64,000 nt of DNA from Limnohabitans sp. INBF002. GTDB taxonomy: Bacteria; Pseudomonadota; Gammaproteobacteria; Burkholderiales; Burkholderiaceae_C. Below the pieces are notes generated by a model, which saw only the letters and a list, made by a program, of their open reading frames with translations, ran no database searches and was not told the DNA's origin. Shown piece after piece: positions 37,850-48,127 of this stretch; the stretch's first letter is position 1; every line of letters begins with the position of its first letter. The stretch lies in NCBI RefSeq assembly GCF_027924905.1, contig NZ_AP027055.1:744001-808000 (forward strand), read 5' to 3'. Both the position numbers and the translations under genes were made by a program.

Positions 37850-39877
37850 ATGTCACAAACCCTGCAAGCTTCTACATTGTTGGCAGTGCCCATGGCACCG
37901 CTGGTGGGTTCGGCCTTGGCTGGTATTTTTGGTACGCGCTTTGGCGGTAACAAAATTGGCCGCGGCTTGACCCACTCACTCACCATCTTGGGCGTGTTCA
38001 TCGCCTTCGTGTTGTCTGCCATGACGCTGCAAAGCGTCGCCATGGACGGCGCACGTTTCAACGAAACCCTCTATACATGGATGGTGGTGGGCGATTTGAA
38101 AATGGAAATCGGCTTCATGGTCGATGGCCTGACCGCCATGATGATGTGCGTCGTGACCTTTGTGTCATTGATGGTTCACCTCTACACCATTGGCTACATG
38201 CAAGAGGACGAAGGCTACAACCGCTTCTTCTCGTACATCTCTTTGTTCACCTTCTCCATGTTGATGCTCGTCATGAGCAACAACATGCTGCAACTGTTCT
38301 TCGGTTGGGAAGCTGTGGGCTTGGTGTCTTATTTGTTGATCGGTTTCTGGTTCAACAAACCCACAGCGATCTTCGCGAACATGAAAGCCTTCTTGGTCAA
38401 CCGCGTGGGTGACTTCGGCTTCATCTTGGGCATTGGTTTGATCGCGGCCTACGGCGGCACTTTGAACTACACCGAAGCTTTCGCTAAGGCTGGTGAATTG
38501 GGCGCACTCACATTTCCTGGCACCGATTGGATGCTGGTGACGGTGATTTGTATCTGCTTGTTTATCGGCGCGATGGGTAAGTCGGCTCAGTTCCCACTGC
38601 ACGTCTGGTTGCCTGATTCGATGGAAGGCCCCACACCGATCTCTGCGTTGATTCACGCAGCGACCATGGTGACGGCCGGCATCTTCATGGTCACCCGCAT
38701 GTCGCCTTTCTTTGAATTGTCAGACACTGCGCTGAACTTCATCTTGGTGATCGGTGCCATCACAGCCTTGTTCATGGGCTTCTTGGGTCTGATCCAAAAC
38801 GACATCAAGCGCGTTGTGGCTTATTCCACACTGTCGCAACTCGGTTACATGACTGTGGCTTTGGGCGCTTCTGCTTATTCAGTGGCCGTGTTCCACTTGA
38901 TGACCCACGCGTTCTTCAAGGCGTTGTTGTTCCTTGGTGCCGGTTCCGTCATCATGGGTATGCACCACAACCAAGACATCCGTTGGATGGGCGGCGTGCG
39001 CAAGTACATGCCCATCACTTGGATCACTTCGTTGTTGGGTTCGCTGGCTTTGATCGGTACACCGTTCTTCTCTGGCTTCTATTCCAAAGACAGCATCATC
39101 GAAGCTGTGGCTGAAAGCACCTTGCCTGGTGCTGGCTTCGCCCACTTCGCGGTGTTGGCTGGCGTGTTCGTCACAGCGTTCTACTCGTTCCGCATGTACT
39201 TCCTCGTGTTCCACGGCGAAGAGCGTTACGACCAAAACCCTGACGCACACCACGGCCACGATGACCACCATGGTCACGACGATCATGGCCATGACCACGG
39301 TCCACACGAGTCCCCATGGGTGGTGACGGTGCCTTTGGTCTTGCTCGCCATTCCTTCTGTGCTGATTGGCTTCTACACGATTGGCCCCCTGTTGTACGGT
39401 GAGTTCTTCAGCGACGCCATCTTCATCAACGCCGACAAGCATCCCGTGATGCACGAGTTGGCCCATGAATACCACGGCGCTGTCGCTATGGCCTTGCACG
39501 CCCTCAGCACAGCACCGTTCTGGTTGGCTGTGGCCGGTGTGGCAACGTCTTACTACATGTACATGATCAACCCAGCTGTGCCTGCGGCGATCAAACGCGT
39601 GTGCCACCCCATCTATGTCTTGTTCGAGAACAAGTACTACTTGGATTGGTTCAACGAAAACGTCTTGGCCCGTGGCGCACGCGCTTTGGGTACCGGTTTG
39701 TGGAAGGGCGGCGACCAAGCCATCATCGAAGGTGGTGTGGTGAACGCTTCTTGGAAGTTGGTGGGTTGTGTGTCTTCATGGACACGTCAGTTGCAAACTG
39801 GCTACCTCTACCACTATGCCTTGGTCATGATCCTTGGCGTGTTCTTGCTGATGACGTGGTTCGTCTGGCTCAAATAA
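37850..39877 (+). CDS. nuoL: NADH-quinone oxidoreductase subunit L
   Basis: Distal proton-pumping subunit, 675 residues, Mrp-antiporter-like with about 16 transmembrane helices and the long lateral helix at the C-terminus. Conserved pieces: FFGWEAVGLVSYLLIGFW (pump Glu in TM5), SAQFPLHVWLPDSMEGPTP and a Lys-containing TM7 region. Around residues 464-485 an extramembrane loop is very His/Asp-rich (ten His in about 20 residues, for example HHGHDDHHGHDDHGHDHG), which could bind metal. The gene is followed closely by nuoM. Confidence 0.97.
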   Translation: MSQTLQASTLLAVPMAPLVGSALAGIFGTRFGGNKIGRGLTHSLTILGVFIAFVLSAMTLQSVAMDGARFNETLYTWMVVGDLKMEIGFMVDGLTAMMMCVVTFVSLMVHLYTIGYMQEDEGYNRFFSYISLFTFSMLMLVMSNNMLQLFFGWEAVGLVSYLLIGFWFNKPTAIFANMKAFLVNRVGDFGFILGIGLIAAYGGTLNYTEAFAKAGELGALTFPGTDWMLVTVICICLFIGAMGKSAQFPLHVWLPDSMEGPTPISALIHAATMVTAGIFMVTRMSPFFELSDTALNFILVIGAITALFMGFLGLIQNDIKRVVAYSTLSQLGYMTVALGASAYSVAVFHLMTHAFFKALLFLGAGSVIMGMHHNQDIRWMGGVRKYMPITWITSLLGSLALIGTPFFSGFYSKDSIIEAVAESTLPGAGFAHFAVLAGVFVTAFYSFRMYFLVFHGEERYDQNPDAHHGHDDHHGHDDHGHDHGPHESPWVVTVPLVLLAIPSVLIGFYTIGPLLYGEFFSDAIFINADKHPVMHELAHEYHGAVAMALHALSTAPFWLAVAGVATSYYMYMINPAVPAAIKRVCHPIYVLFENKYYLDWFNENVLARGARALGTGLWKGGDQAIIEGGVVNASWKLVGCVSSWTRQLQTGYLYHYALVMILGVFLLMTWFVWLK

Positions 39878-39889
39878 GGAGAATAAAAA

Positions 39890-41368
39890 ATGGGTTTATT
39901 GAGCCTTGCCATTTGGACGCCAATTCTGTTTGGTGTCATCTTGCTCGCCTTCGGGCGTGACGAACATGCGAAAGTGGTGCGTTGGATCGCGTTGATCGGT
40001 TCTGTGGTCAGCTTGGCTGTCACCTTGCCTTTGTTCAACCAATTCGATGTCTCTACGTCAGCACTGCAATTTGTTGAAAAGTCGATGTGGATCGAGCGCT
40101 TCAATGTGTTCTACCACCTCGGTGTGGACGGCTTGTCCTTGTGGTTCGTGTTGCTGACTGCTTTCATCACCGTGATCGTTGTGATCGCGGGCTGGGAAGT
40201 GATCACCGAGCGTGTGAACCAATACATGGGCGCGTTCTTGATCTTGAGCGGTTTGATGATCGGCGTGTTCAGCGCGGCCGACGGCATGCTGTTCTATGTG
40301 TTCTTCGAAGCCACGCTGATTCCGATGTACTTGATCATCGGTGTGTGGGGCGGCCCCAACAAAATCTACGCTGCGTTCAAGTTCTTCTTGTACACGTTGC
40401 TGGGTTCTTTGTTGATGTTGATCGCCTTGATCTATCTGTATACCCAATCGGGCGGAAGCTTTGATTTGGCTGTTTGGCACAAACTGCCATTGCCAGCCAA
40501 TGCGCAAACCTTGTTGTTCTTTGCCTTCTTTGCTGCGTTTGCGGTGAAGGTTCCCATGTGGCCTGTGCACACCTGGTTGCCAGACGTGCACGTGGAAGCG
40601 CCTACCGGTGGTTCTGCTGTGCTGGCTGCGATCATGTTGAAGCTCGGTGCTTATGGTTTCTTGCGCTTCTCAATGCCCATCGCACCTGATGCGGCACACG
40701 AATACGCTTGGCTCATGATTGCTTTGTCGCTCGTGGCCGTGGTCTACGTGGGCTTGGTGGCCATGGTGCAAGAAGACATGAAAAAGCTGGTGGCTTATTC
40801 ATCCGTGGCGCACATGGGCTTCGTGACTTTGGGCTTCTTCATCTTCAACGACATCGGTGTGTCTGGCGCTGTGGTGCAAATGATTGCCCACGGCTTTGTG
40901 TCTGCCGCCATGTTCTTGTCAATTGGCGTGTTGTACGACCGCATGCACTCGCGTGAAATCGCCGCCTACGGTGGCGTGGTCAACACCATGCCCAAGTTCG
41001 CTGCCTTCGCTTTGTTGTTCGGTATGGCCAATTGCGGCTTGCCAGGCACCGCAGGTTTCGTGGGCGAGTGGATGGTCATCTTGGGTGCCATCAAATACAA
41101 CTTCTGGGTTGGCTTTGCTGCTGCCTCAGCCTTGATCTTCGGCGCGGCTTACACCTTGTGGATGATCAAGCGCGTGTATCTGGGCCCTGTGGGCAATGAC
41201 CACGTCAAAGAGTTGACCGACATCAACGGCCGTGAGTTCGTGATGTTGGCCTTGTTGGCAATCGCCGTGTTGGCCATGGGTATCTTCCCCAAGCCCTTCA
41301 CCGATGTGATGGATGTGTCCGTGGCTGACTTGCTCAAGCACGTGGCCATCTCCAAGTTGCCCCAATAA
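39890..41368 (+). CDS. nuoM: NADH-quinone oxidoreductase subunit M
   Basis: Antiporter-like proton-pumping subunit, 492 residues, about 14 transmembrane helices. The pump glutamate is in YVFFEATLIPMYLIIG (near residue 143) and the HTWLPDVHVEAPTGGSA signature is near 225. The AGGAG Shine-Dalgarno at 39877-39882 is well placed. Confidence 0.98.
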   Translation: MGLLSLAIWTPILFGVILLAFGRDEHAKVVRWIALIGSVVSLAVTLPLFNQFDVSTSALQFVEKSMWIERFNVFYHLGVDGLSLWFVLLTAFITVIVVIAGWEVITERVNQYMGAFLILSGLMIGVFSAADGMLFYVFFEATLIPMYLIIGVWGGPNKIYAAFKFFLYTLLGSLLMLIALIYLYTQSGGSFDLAVWHKLPLPANAQTLLFFAFFAAFAVKVPMWPVHTWLPDVHVEAPTGGSAVLAAIMLKLGAYGFLRFSMPIAPDAAHEYAWLMIALSLVAVVYVGLVAMVQEDMKKLVAYSSVAHMGFVTLGFFIFNDIGVSGAVVQMIAHGFVSAAMFLSIGVLYDRMHSREIAAYGGVVNTMPKFAAFALLFGMANCGLPGTAGFVGEWMVILGAIKYNFWVGFAAASALIFGAAYTLWMIKRVYLGPVGNDHVKELTDINGREFVMLALLAIAVLAMGIFPKPFTDVMDVSVADLLKHVAISKLPQ

Positions 41369-41382
41369 AGAGGGATTGAAAA

Positions 41383-42870
41383 ATGTTTGAAAAACTGAGC
41401 ATCGCTGCGGTTTATCCCGAAATGCTGTTGGCTGTCATGGCCATCGTCATTGCGATGGTGGACTTGTTCGTCAAGTGCCCACGTCGCACCACCACTTACG
41501 CTTTGTCGCTCCTCACCATCGGTGTGGTCGCGTACTTGGAAGCCGTTGCCGCCACACAAGGCCAAACGGTTTATAGCTTCGGCAATATGGTGGTCTCTGA
41601 CCCCATGGGCAGCTGGCTCAAGTGCTTTGCAGCTTTGGCTGTGATGGTCACTTTGGTCTACGGCCGTCCTTATGCTGCTGAGCGCGACATGTTGCGCGGC
41701 GGCGAGTTGTTCACCTTGGGTTTGTTTGCTTTGCTGGGCATGTTCGTCATGATCTCGGGCAACAACTTCCTCGTGTTGTACCTCGGCTTGGAATTGCTGA
41801 CTTTGTCTAGCTACGCCATGGTGGCCTTGCGCCGCGACAGCGCCGTGGCCAGCGAAGCTGCGATGAAATACTTTGTGTTGGGTGCGATGGCCAGCGGCTT
41901 CTTGCTCTATGGCTTGTCCATGTTGTACGGCGCCACAGGCTCGCTCGACATCAGCACCGTGTTCAAGGCTGTGGCCTCGGGTCAAATCAAGCACCAAGTG
42001 TTGGTGTTGGGCTTGGTCTTCGTGGTCTGCGGTTTGGCATTCAAATTTGGTGTGGTGCCTTTCCACATGTGGATCCCTGACGTTTACCAAGGCGCACCCA
42101 CAGCCATCACCTTGATGATTGGTGGCGCGCCTAAGTTGGCCGCATTTGCCATGACCATCCGTTTGTTGGTGGAAGGCTTGTTGCCCTTGGCCGTGGACTG
42201 GCAGCAAATGTTGATGGTCTTGGCCATCTCATCCTTGCTAATTGGTAACTTGGCCGCAGTGGCGCAAACCAACCTCAAGCGCATGTTGGCCTTCTCGACC
42301 ATTGCCCAAATGGGTTTTGTGTTGATTGGTTTGCTCTCTGGCGTGGTCAATGGCAACACTGCCGCTGCGGCCAATGCCTACAGCTCATCCATGTTCTACG
42401 TCATCACCTATGTGCTGACCACCTTGGCCACCTTCGGCATCATCTTGTTGTTGGCCCGTGAAGGTTTTGAAAGCGAAGAAATTGCTGACCTCGCTGGCTT
42501 GAACCAACGCAGCCCCCTGTACGCAGGTGTGATGGCCGCTTGTATGTTCTCGTTGGCGGGTGTGCCACCCCTGGTTGGTTTCTATGCCAAGCTGTCGGTG
42601 TTGCAAGCCTTGATCGCTTCAGGCCAAGCCGGTGCGATTGTCTTGGCTGTGTTTGCTGTGATGATGTCGCTGATTGGTGCGTTCTACTACTTGCGCATCG
42701 TCAAGGTCATGTACTTTGACGCCCCCATCACGGCCACCACCGTGTCTGCTGGCAACGATGTGCGCGTGGTCTTGAGCCTCAACGGTGCCTTGATCTTGAT
42801 CTTGGGCATCTTGCCCGGTGGTTTGATGGCCTTGTGTGCCAAAGCCATTGTGTCTACGCTGGGTACCTAA
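41383..42870 (+). CDS. nuoN: NADH-quinone oxidoreductase subunit N
   Basis: Last gene of the complex I operon, 495 residues, about 14 transmembrane helices, antiporter-like. Recognisable are [20 protein letters not shown] (pump Glu near residue 133, core [14 protein letters not shown]), [19 protein letters not shown] (core [11 protein letters not shown]) and the TM8 Lys in the [16 protein letters not shown] segment. A strong terminator follows 18 nt after the stop. Confidence 0.97.
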   Translation: MFEKLSIAAVYPEMLLAVMAIVIAMVDLFVKCPRRTTTYALSLLTIGVVAYLEAVAATQGQTVYSFGNMVVSDPMGSWLKCFAALAVMVTLVYGRPYAAERDMLRGGELFTLGLFALLGMFVMISGNNFLVLYLGLELLTLSSYAMVALRRDSAVASEAAMKYFVLGAMASGFLLYGLSMLYGATGSLDISTVFKAVASGQIKHQVLVLGLVFVVCGLAFKFGVVPFHMWIPDVYQGAPTAITLMIGGAPKLAAFAMTIRLLVEGLLPLAVDWQQMLMVLAISSLLIGNLAAVAQTNLKRMLAFSTIAQMGFVLIGLLSGVVNGNTAAAANAYSSSMFYVITYVLTTLATFGIILLLAREGFESEEIADLAGLNQRSPLYAGVMAACMFSLAGVPPLVGFYAKLSVLQALIASGQAGAIVLAVFAVMMSLIGAFYYLRIVKVMYFDAPITATTVSAGNDVRVVLSLNGALILILGILPGGLMALCAKAIVSTLGT

Positions 42871-42888
42871 GCCCTTGCTACCTCACAT

Positions 42889-42914
42889 AAGCCAGCTTTC
42901 GAGCTGGCTTTTTT
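42889..42914 (+). terminator. Rho-independent terminator of the nuo operon
   Basis: Perfect 9-bp stem AAGCCAGCT / AGCTGGCTT with a TTCG tetraloop and a following T-run. It ends the 14-gene nuo operon. The next gene's first possible start codon is at 42916, right after the T-run. Confidence 0.95.
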
Positions 42915-42915
42915 C

Positions 42916-43506
42916 ATGATGACTATGAAAACCACCTCTGATGACCATTTGGTCGAACACACGCTAGACCACGTCGAGTTGCTCAAAGGCCACTTTTTGC
43001 ACGCCTTTCGCGACACCGTGCGCTTGCCCAGCGGTGGCACCGCCACACGTGAGTTTGTGATTCACCCCGGCGCGGTGATGATCATCGCCATCCGCGACGA
43101 TGGCCGTTTGGTGATGGAGCGCCAATACCGCTACCCCGTGCAGCAGGTGATGATTGAGTTTCCCGCGGGCAAGCTCGATCCGGGTGAAGACCGTTTGGTG
43201 TGTGCCCAGCGCGAGTTGCTAGAAGAAACTGGCTACCGCGCCACCGAGTGGGCCCATGCGGGTGTCTTGCACCCCGTCATCAGCTATTCCACCGAGTTCA
43301 TCGACATTTGGTTTGCACGCGGCCTGACCCAAGGCGAGCGACAACTGGACGAAGGCGAGTTTCTCGATGTGTTTGATGCCAGCGTGGACGAGCTGCTGGC
43401 ATGGTCACGCGACGGCCAACTGACGGACGCCAAAACCCTCACAGGTTTGCTCTGGTTGCAAAACCACCTCAGCGGCGCATGGCCCCTGCAATGGCAGAGC
43501 CTATGA
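42916..43506 (+). CDS. NUDIX hydrolase (ADP-ribose pyrophosphatase-like)
   Basis: A 196-residue pyrophosphohydrolase. The Nudix box G-x5-E-x7-R-E-x2-E-E-x-G is intact in GKLDPGEDRLVCAQRELLEETGY (key G, E, REL, EETG; near residues 92-114). The upstream MERQYRYPVQQVMIEFPAG and the downstream PVISYSTEFIDIWFARGL blocks match ADP-ribose diphosphatases (NudF-like). The start is uncertain: ATGs at 42916, 42919 and 42925 are in frame, none with a Shine-Dalgarno because the nuo terminator lies immediately before. Transcription by read-through or from a promoter inside nuoN is implied. Confidence 0.9.
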   Translation: MMTMKTTSDDHLVEHTLDHVELLKGHFLHAFRDTVRLPSGGTATREFVIHPGAVMIIAIRDDGRLVMERQYRYPVQQVMIEFPAGKLDPGEDRLVCAQRELLEETGYRATEWAHAGVLHPVISYSTEFIDIWFARGLTQGERQLDEGEFLDVFDASVDELLAWSRDGQLTDAKTLTGLLWLQNHLSGAWPLQWQSL

Positions 43507-43548
43507 CTGTGGCAACGCGTGTGAGACGTGCTGCGGGATAATCGAGCC

Positions 43549-44010
43549 ATGAAAGTGTTAGACCTTCAATGCGCCCAACACCATGTGTTTGAAGGCTGGT
43601 TTGGTTCCGAGGACGATTACCAAAGCCAGCTCACACGTGGCTTGCTGAACTGCCCGATGTGCGGCGATGCCAACGTGAGCAAAAAACTCAGCGCACCGCG
43701 CTTGAACCTGAATGCGACCGAGTCCGCTGACAACGCAACGCCCACATCGCCCAGCCTACAAGACGTGGCCAACCTAGGGCCCGCACAGTTGCAAGCCGCT
43801 TTGCTCAAGATGGTGCGCCATGTGGTGGCGAATACCGAAGACGTGGGCAACAGCTTCCCCGAAGAAGCCCGCAAGATGCACTATGGAGAAGCTGAGGCAC
43901 GCAACATTCGCGGCCACGCCACACCTGAAGAAACTGAAGGGTTGATCGACGAAGGCATCGCCGTCATGCCTTTGCCACTGCCTGACGTGCTCAAAGAGCC
44001 GTTGCAGTAA
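43549..44010 (+). CDS. DUF1178 family protein
   Basis: A 153-residue protein of the DUF1178 family (COG5319). It begins [24 protein letters not shown] and has a CPMCG zinc-ribbon-like half (residues about 40-44) followed by [11 protein letters not shown]; the C-terminus contains the typical [20 protein letters not shown] stretch. Function is unknown. It is probably cotranscribed with the NUDIX gene. Its last 20 nt overlap the 3' end of the convergent miaA gene. Confidence 0.88.
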   Translation: MKVLDLQCAQHHVFEGWFGSEDDYQSQLTRGLLNCPMCGDANVSKKLSAPRLNLNATESADNATPTSPSLQDVANLGPAQLQAALLKMVRHVVANTEDVGNSFPEEARKMHYGEAEARNIRGHATPEETEGLIDEGIAVMPLPLPDVLKEPLQ

Positions 44011-44992
44011 ACCGCTGCACAGTGGCGAGTGTTTGCGCCAAAGCATCAGGTGCATCACAGGGGATGACGATGCGCTCGTCCATGCCGCGCAGCCAAGTGA
44101 GTTGTCGTTTGGCCAACTGCCGCGTAGCCGCAACGCCCAACTCGTGCAGTTGGGGCAAGATGCTTTCTGGGGCGGCGCCTACAGCCACTGCACGGTCGAG
44201 CAACTCCCACGCTTGGCGGTACCCCACACAGCGCATGCTGGGCAAATCGATGTGCAAGTCACCTCGCGCACGCAGGGTTTGTACTTCGGCCAGAAATCCT
44301 CCCGCCAGCATGATGTCAAAGCGCAGCGCAATGCGCGCATGCAGCCATGCGCGGTTGACGGGCTCTAGCGAGAGCAGGGGCATCGTCAGTGCTGGTTGCG
44401 TTGCACGCGTGGCATCTGCTTCAGCAAACCATTGCGACAAAGCTTTGCCGCTCACGCGCCACACCTCGAGTGCGCGCGAGATGCGCTGCGCATCGTTGGG
44501 CGCCAAGCGTGCAGCCGTGATGGCATCGACCTTCGCCAGTTCGGCATGCATGGCGGGCCAGCCCAAGGCGAAGGCTTGTTGCTCGATTTCGGCGCGCAGC
44601 TCGGGCTGTGCAGTGGGCAAGTCGTCAATGCCATTGCGCAAGGCTTTGAGGTAGAGCATGGTGCCGCCCACCAGCAGTGGCAGCTTGCCGCGCGCGCGGA
44701 TGTCGGCCATCAGGGCTGAGGCATCGCGGGCAAACTCAGCCGCGCTGTAGGCGTGTCGTGGGTCGCGAATGTCAATCAGGTGGTGCGGCACTTGTGCGAG
44801 TTCATCGGCATTGGGCTTGGCCGTGCCAATGTCCATGCCGCGATACACCAAGGCCGAATCCACGCTGATGATTTCAACGGGCCATGCTTGGGCGATCGCC
44901 AAAGCTGCTGCAGTTTTACCGCTGGCCGTCGGACCAACGAGGGTGATGGCGTCAACGGTCCAGCCTTGTGCCAGATGCGATGCGTTAGACAC
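43991..44992 (-). CDS. miaA: tRNA dimethylallyltransferase MiaA
   Basis: Adds the dimethylallyl group to A37 of UNN-decoding tRNAs. The 333-residue protein has the P-loop [15 protein letters not shown] near residues 19-33, [18 protein letters not shown] near 46-63, [18 protein letters not shown] near 106 and [12 protein letters not shown] near 300. No ATG is available upstream of the P-loop; the GTG at 44992 is chosen, overlapping the 3' end of the MFS gene by eight nucleotides. The gene also overlaps the convergent DUF1178 gene tail-to-tail by 20 nt. mutL-miaA linkage is conserved in proteobacteria; here an MFS gene is inserted. Confidence 0.93.
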   Translation of the reverse strand: MSNASHLAQGWTVDAITLVGPTASGKTAAALAIAQAWPVEIISVDSALVYRGMDIGTAKPNADELAQVPHHLIDIRDPRHAYSAAEFARDASALMADIRARGKLPLLVGGTMLYLKALRNGIDDLPTAQPELRAEIEQQAFALGWPAMHAELAKVDAITAARLAPNDAQRISRALEVWRVSGKALSQWFAEADATRATQPALTMPLLSLEPVNRAWLHARIALRFDIMLAGGFLAEVQTLRARGDLHIDLPSMRCVGYRQAWELLDRAVAVGAAPESILPQLHELGVAATRQLAKRQLTWLRGMDERIVIPCDAPDALAQTLATVQRFTATAL

Positions 44993-46172
44993 GCGGGCCT
45001 CCACGGCGCAACACCAGCAGCCAAGCCGACAGCGCAGTGATGACAGACCAAAACGCGATGCTTTGCGCCATGGGCAGCGCAGAGCCGTCTTGCACCGCAC
45101 CCAGCCACAGCCCTGTGATGAAAGCTGCCGCCATCATCAAGAAGCCGCCTAGGGCCGATGCCGCACCCGCCGCTTTGGGGAAAGGCCCCACCGCACCACT
45201 TTGACCGCATGGCTGATGGATGCCGTGCGCCAAGACGAACCAATAAAACGGCCCCATCAGACTCACCACACTTTGCCCACCCAGCCACGCATTGAGTGCC
45301 ATCCAGCCGCCGCCCACCAAGCTGAACACCCCGCCAATGGCGACCGTTTGCGTCACGCCAAATCGAGCCAACAAACGACGGCACAACACGGTGCCCAGTA
45401 AATAAGTGAAGGCCATCGAAAACAACAACAACCCGTATTGCCAGCGCGCCAATCCCAACAAGTTGATGAAAACGAACGAAGACGATGCCAAGAAGGTAAA
45501 GAGCCCGCCGTACGAGCCAATCGACACACAGGTGAACGCCACAAACGTGGGGTGGCGCACGATGTGCCACCACGTCTTTGCTAGCACCTTGACCTGCAGC
45601 GCATGTGGGTTTTTACGATGCACCGTTTCTTTGAATGTCAGGGCAACCAAGATCAGTGCGATCGCCCCAAACCCCATCACCAAACTCAGTGCAGCGTGCC
45701 AGCTCCACAAGTCGGTCAGCAAGCCGCCCAAAGGCGCACTGGCGCAAGCCAAAAAACCTAAACCTGTCAGCGCCTTCGACATCACGCCTGCGCCTGTCTC
45801 GGGGGTGTACAGGTCGCGCACGATGGCACGTGCACACATCACCACCGCACCCATAGCAGCGCCTTGTAAAGCGCGCCACACGATCAGTTCTTGCATGCTG
45901 CTGGCCAACACACAGCCCAAGCCTGCGAGTGTGAAAGTGCCCAAGCCCCACAACAAAATCGGACGACGGCCAAAGCGATCGGACAGGGGGCCCCACACCA
46001 ACTGCGATGTGCCAAAGGCCAACAGCAAAGCGCTGAGCGTGAGCTGCACCTGCGACAGCGTTGCACCAAACTCTGCCTTGATGGCAGGCAGTGCGGGCAA
46101 GTACAAGTCGGTGGCCACAGGCTGAATACCCAGCAGCATCGACAGCAACACAATGATGAGCGTGGGGGACAT
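44985..46172 (-). CDS. Bcr/CflA-type multidrug efflux MFS transporter
   Basis: A 395-residue major facilitator with about 12 transmembrane helices. N-terminal motif [17 protein letters not shown] (motif D1 of drug:H+ antiporters) and loop 2-3 motif [17 protein letters not shown] (motif A) identify the 12-TM drug exporter group; ARAIVRDLY matches Bcr/CflA proteins. The substrate is not predictable. Its ATG overlaps the mutL stop by one base and its end overlaps miaA, so it is embedded in the mutL-miaA operon. Confidence 0.9.
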   Translation of the reverse strand: MSPTLIIVLLSMLLGIQPVATDLYLPALPAIKAEFGATLSQVQLTLSALLLAFGTSQLVWGPLSDRFGRRPILLWGLGTFTLAGLGCVLASSMQELIVWRALQGAAMGAVVMCARAIVRDLYTPETGAGVMSKALTGLGFLACASAPLGGLLTDLWSWHAALSLVMGFGAIALILVALTFKETVHRKNPHALQVKVLAKTWWHIVRHPTFVAFTCVSIGSYGGLFTFLASSSFVFINLLGLARWQYGLLLFSMAFTYLLGTVLCRRLLARFGVTQTVAIGGVFSLVGGGWMALNAWLGGQSVVSLMGPFYWFVLAHGIHQPCGQSGAVGPFPKAAGAASALGGFLMMAAAFITGLWLGAVQDGSALPMAQSIAFWSVITALSAWLLVLRRGGPRV

Positions 46173-48103
46173 CAGCGACCGCGTAAAAACAGCGCGTCGA
46201 GCTCACGCATGGTCAGTTGTCGCCAGGTGGGGCGGCCATGGTTGCATTGGTCCGAGCGTTCGGTCACTTCCATTTGGCGCAGCAAACCATTCATCTCATC
46301 CACCGTGAGTTTGCGGTTGGCACGCACCGCACCGTGACAGGCCATGGTGGCCAGCAGTTCGTTGCGTGCGCGTTGCACCACCGTGCTGGCGTCGTGTTGG
46401 CTCAATTCGGCCAACACGTTGCGCGCCAATGCCACGGCGTCGCCTTGCGCCAAGCTGCTGGGCACGGCACGCACCGCGAGTGTTTTGCTCGACAGCGTGG
46501 AGATTTCTAAACCGAGTTCTTGCAGCGCTTCGGCGCAGGCCTCTGCGGTGGCCACCTCTTGCGCGGTGGCAGGGAAAGTGGCGGGAATCAGCAGCGGTTG
46601 GCTGCTGATACGCTGCGCGTCAATTTGTGTTTTGAGTTGTTCGTACACGATGCGCTCGTGCGCGGCGTGCATATCGACCAGCACCAAACCTTGCGCGTTC
46701 TCGGCCAAGATGTACACGCCATGCAGCTGCGCGATGGCTTTGCCCAAAGGCCAAGTTTCGGGGGCCGCCTCTTGCAGTGACGGGGCGGGTGCGTTGGCAG
46801 CACTGAATGCGCTGGGCGCAAAACTTTGCGCAGATTGTTCTTCAGCAGCCAAGCTGGTGCGGGGTGTGGGTTGCCACAGTGCGCCTAAGTCAGACACACG
46901 TGTGCCAGCCAAAGGCATGGGCGCTTGTTGCCAGTTGGCGTTGGGCCAGCTGGGGGCCGTAGGTGAGCCGAAAGCGTTGGCGTTACCAGAAGCCTCTGAC
47001 GTCCCCGCCATCGGGAGCTCATGGTTTTGCAGGGCATTGGCCATGAGCATGTTGGCGCGTGGCACCGCCAAGGCGTTTTCTACCGCGTGGCGCACGGCTT
47101 GGTGCACCTCACGGCCATCACGGAAACGCACTTCAATTTTGGTGGGGTGCACGTTGACGTCCACACGCGTGGGGTCAATCTCCACATACAGCGCATAGAT
47201 GGGTTGGCGGTGGCCGTGCAGCACATCTTCATACGCGCTGCGTGCCGCATGGGTGATGACTTTGTCACGCACATAGCGGCCATTCACATACGCAAACTGA
47301 TGGTCCGCACGTGAGCGGGCGGCGTCTGGAATGCCTGCGCGTCCCACCACGGTGACATGGCCCGATTGGTAATGCACAGCGACTGAGTTTTCTAAAAAAT
47401 CGTCGCCCAACACATCGGCCAAGCGGCGGTCTAGCGCGGCTTGGTATTGCTTGTTCAGGTCTTCACCCGAAGCTGCGTCAATGGTTTGCGCGCGCCATTG
47501 CTCCACCAACTTGCCTTCGTGCCAAATGGCAAAACCCACTTCAGGGCGGGTCAAGGCGTGGCGGCGCACAGCTTCTACGCAGTGGGCCAGTTCGGTGTTG
47601 TCGGTCTTTAAAAACTTGCGGCGGGCGGGCGTGCTGTAAAACAGCTCTTTGACTTCCACCGTCGTGCCTTGGGCGCGGGCGGCGGGTTGCAGCTCGCCGC
47701 TGCGGCCATCGAGCAGCATGGCGCTGTCTTGGTTTGCCGTGCGTGACAGCACCGACAACTCAGAGACCGATTGAATCGCGGCCAACGCTTCGCCGCGAAA
47801 ACCCATGGTGCCTACCGATTCAAGCTCGGTGAGGCTGGTGATTTTGCTGGTGGCGTGGCGCTTCAAGGCCACAGGCAACTCATGGGCGGGAATGCCCACG
47901 CCGTTGTCTTCCACGCTGATCAGGCGCACACCACCGGCCAACAAGCGCAGTGTGATGTGCGTGGACCCCGCGTCTAGCGCGTTGTCCACCAGTTCACGCA
48001 CGACAGCGGCGGGGCGTTCGATCACCTCGCCAGCGGCGATTTGGCTGATCAGTTCATCTGGGAGTTCGCGGATGGCGCGTGGGGGTTGGGTAGCAGGGTG
48101 CAC
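46172..48103 (-). CDS. mutL: DNA mismatch repair protein MutL
   Basis: A 643-residue GHKL ATPase that couples MutS recognition to downstream excision. ATPase motifs: ELVDNALDAGSTHI near residue 37, DNGVGI near 65 and TMGFRGEAL near 99. The C-terminal domain has a DMHAAHERIVYE motif near 485, matching the latent endonuclease signature DQHAx2Ex4E, and CNHGRPTW near the end, so this MutL is probably the nicking type, unlike the E. coli protein. The start is a GTG; an in-frame stop lies just upstream and no ATG is available. Confidence 0.95.
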   Translation of the reverse strand: MHPATQPPRAIRELPDELISQIAAGEVIERPAAVVRELVDNALDAGSTHITLRLLAGGVRLISVEDNGVGIPAHELPVALKRHATSKITSLTELESVGTMGFRGEALAAIQSVSELSVLSRTANQDSAMLLDGRSGELQPAARAQGTTVEVKELFYSTPARRKFLKTDNTELAHCVEAVRRHALTRPEVGFAIWHEGKLVEQWRAQTIDAASGEDLNKQYQAALDRRLADVLGDDFLENSVAVHYQSGHVTVVGRAGIPDAARSRADHQFAYVNGRYVRDKVITHAARSAYEDVLHGHRQPIYALYVEIDPTRVDVNVHPTKIEVRFRDGREVHQAVRHAVENALAVPRANMLMANALQNHELPMAGTSEASGNANAFGSPTAPSWPNANWQQAPMPLAGTRVSDLGALWQPTPRTSLAAEEQSAQSFAPSAFSAANAPAPSLQEAAPETWPLGKAIAQLHGVYILAENAQGLVLVDMHAAHERIVYEQLKTQIDAQRISSQPLLIPATFPATAQEVATAEACAEALQELGLEISTLSSKTLAVRAVPSSLAQGDAVALARNVLAELSQHDASTVVQRARNELLATMACHGAVRANRKLTVDEMNGLLRQMEVTERSDQCNHGRPTWRQLTMRELDALFLRGR

Positions 48104-48127
48104 GGCCTCATTTTAGAGGCAGGGATA

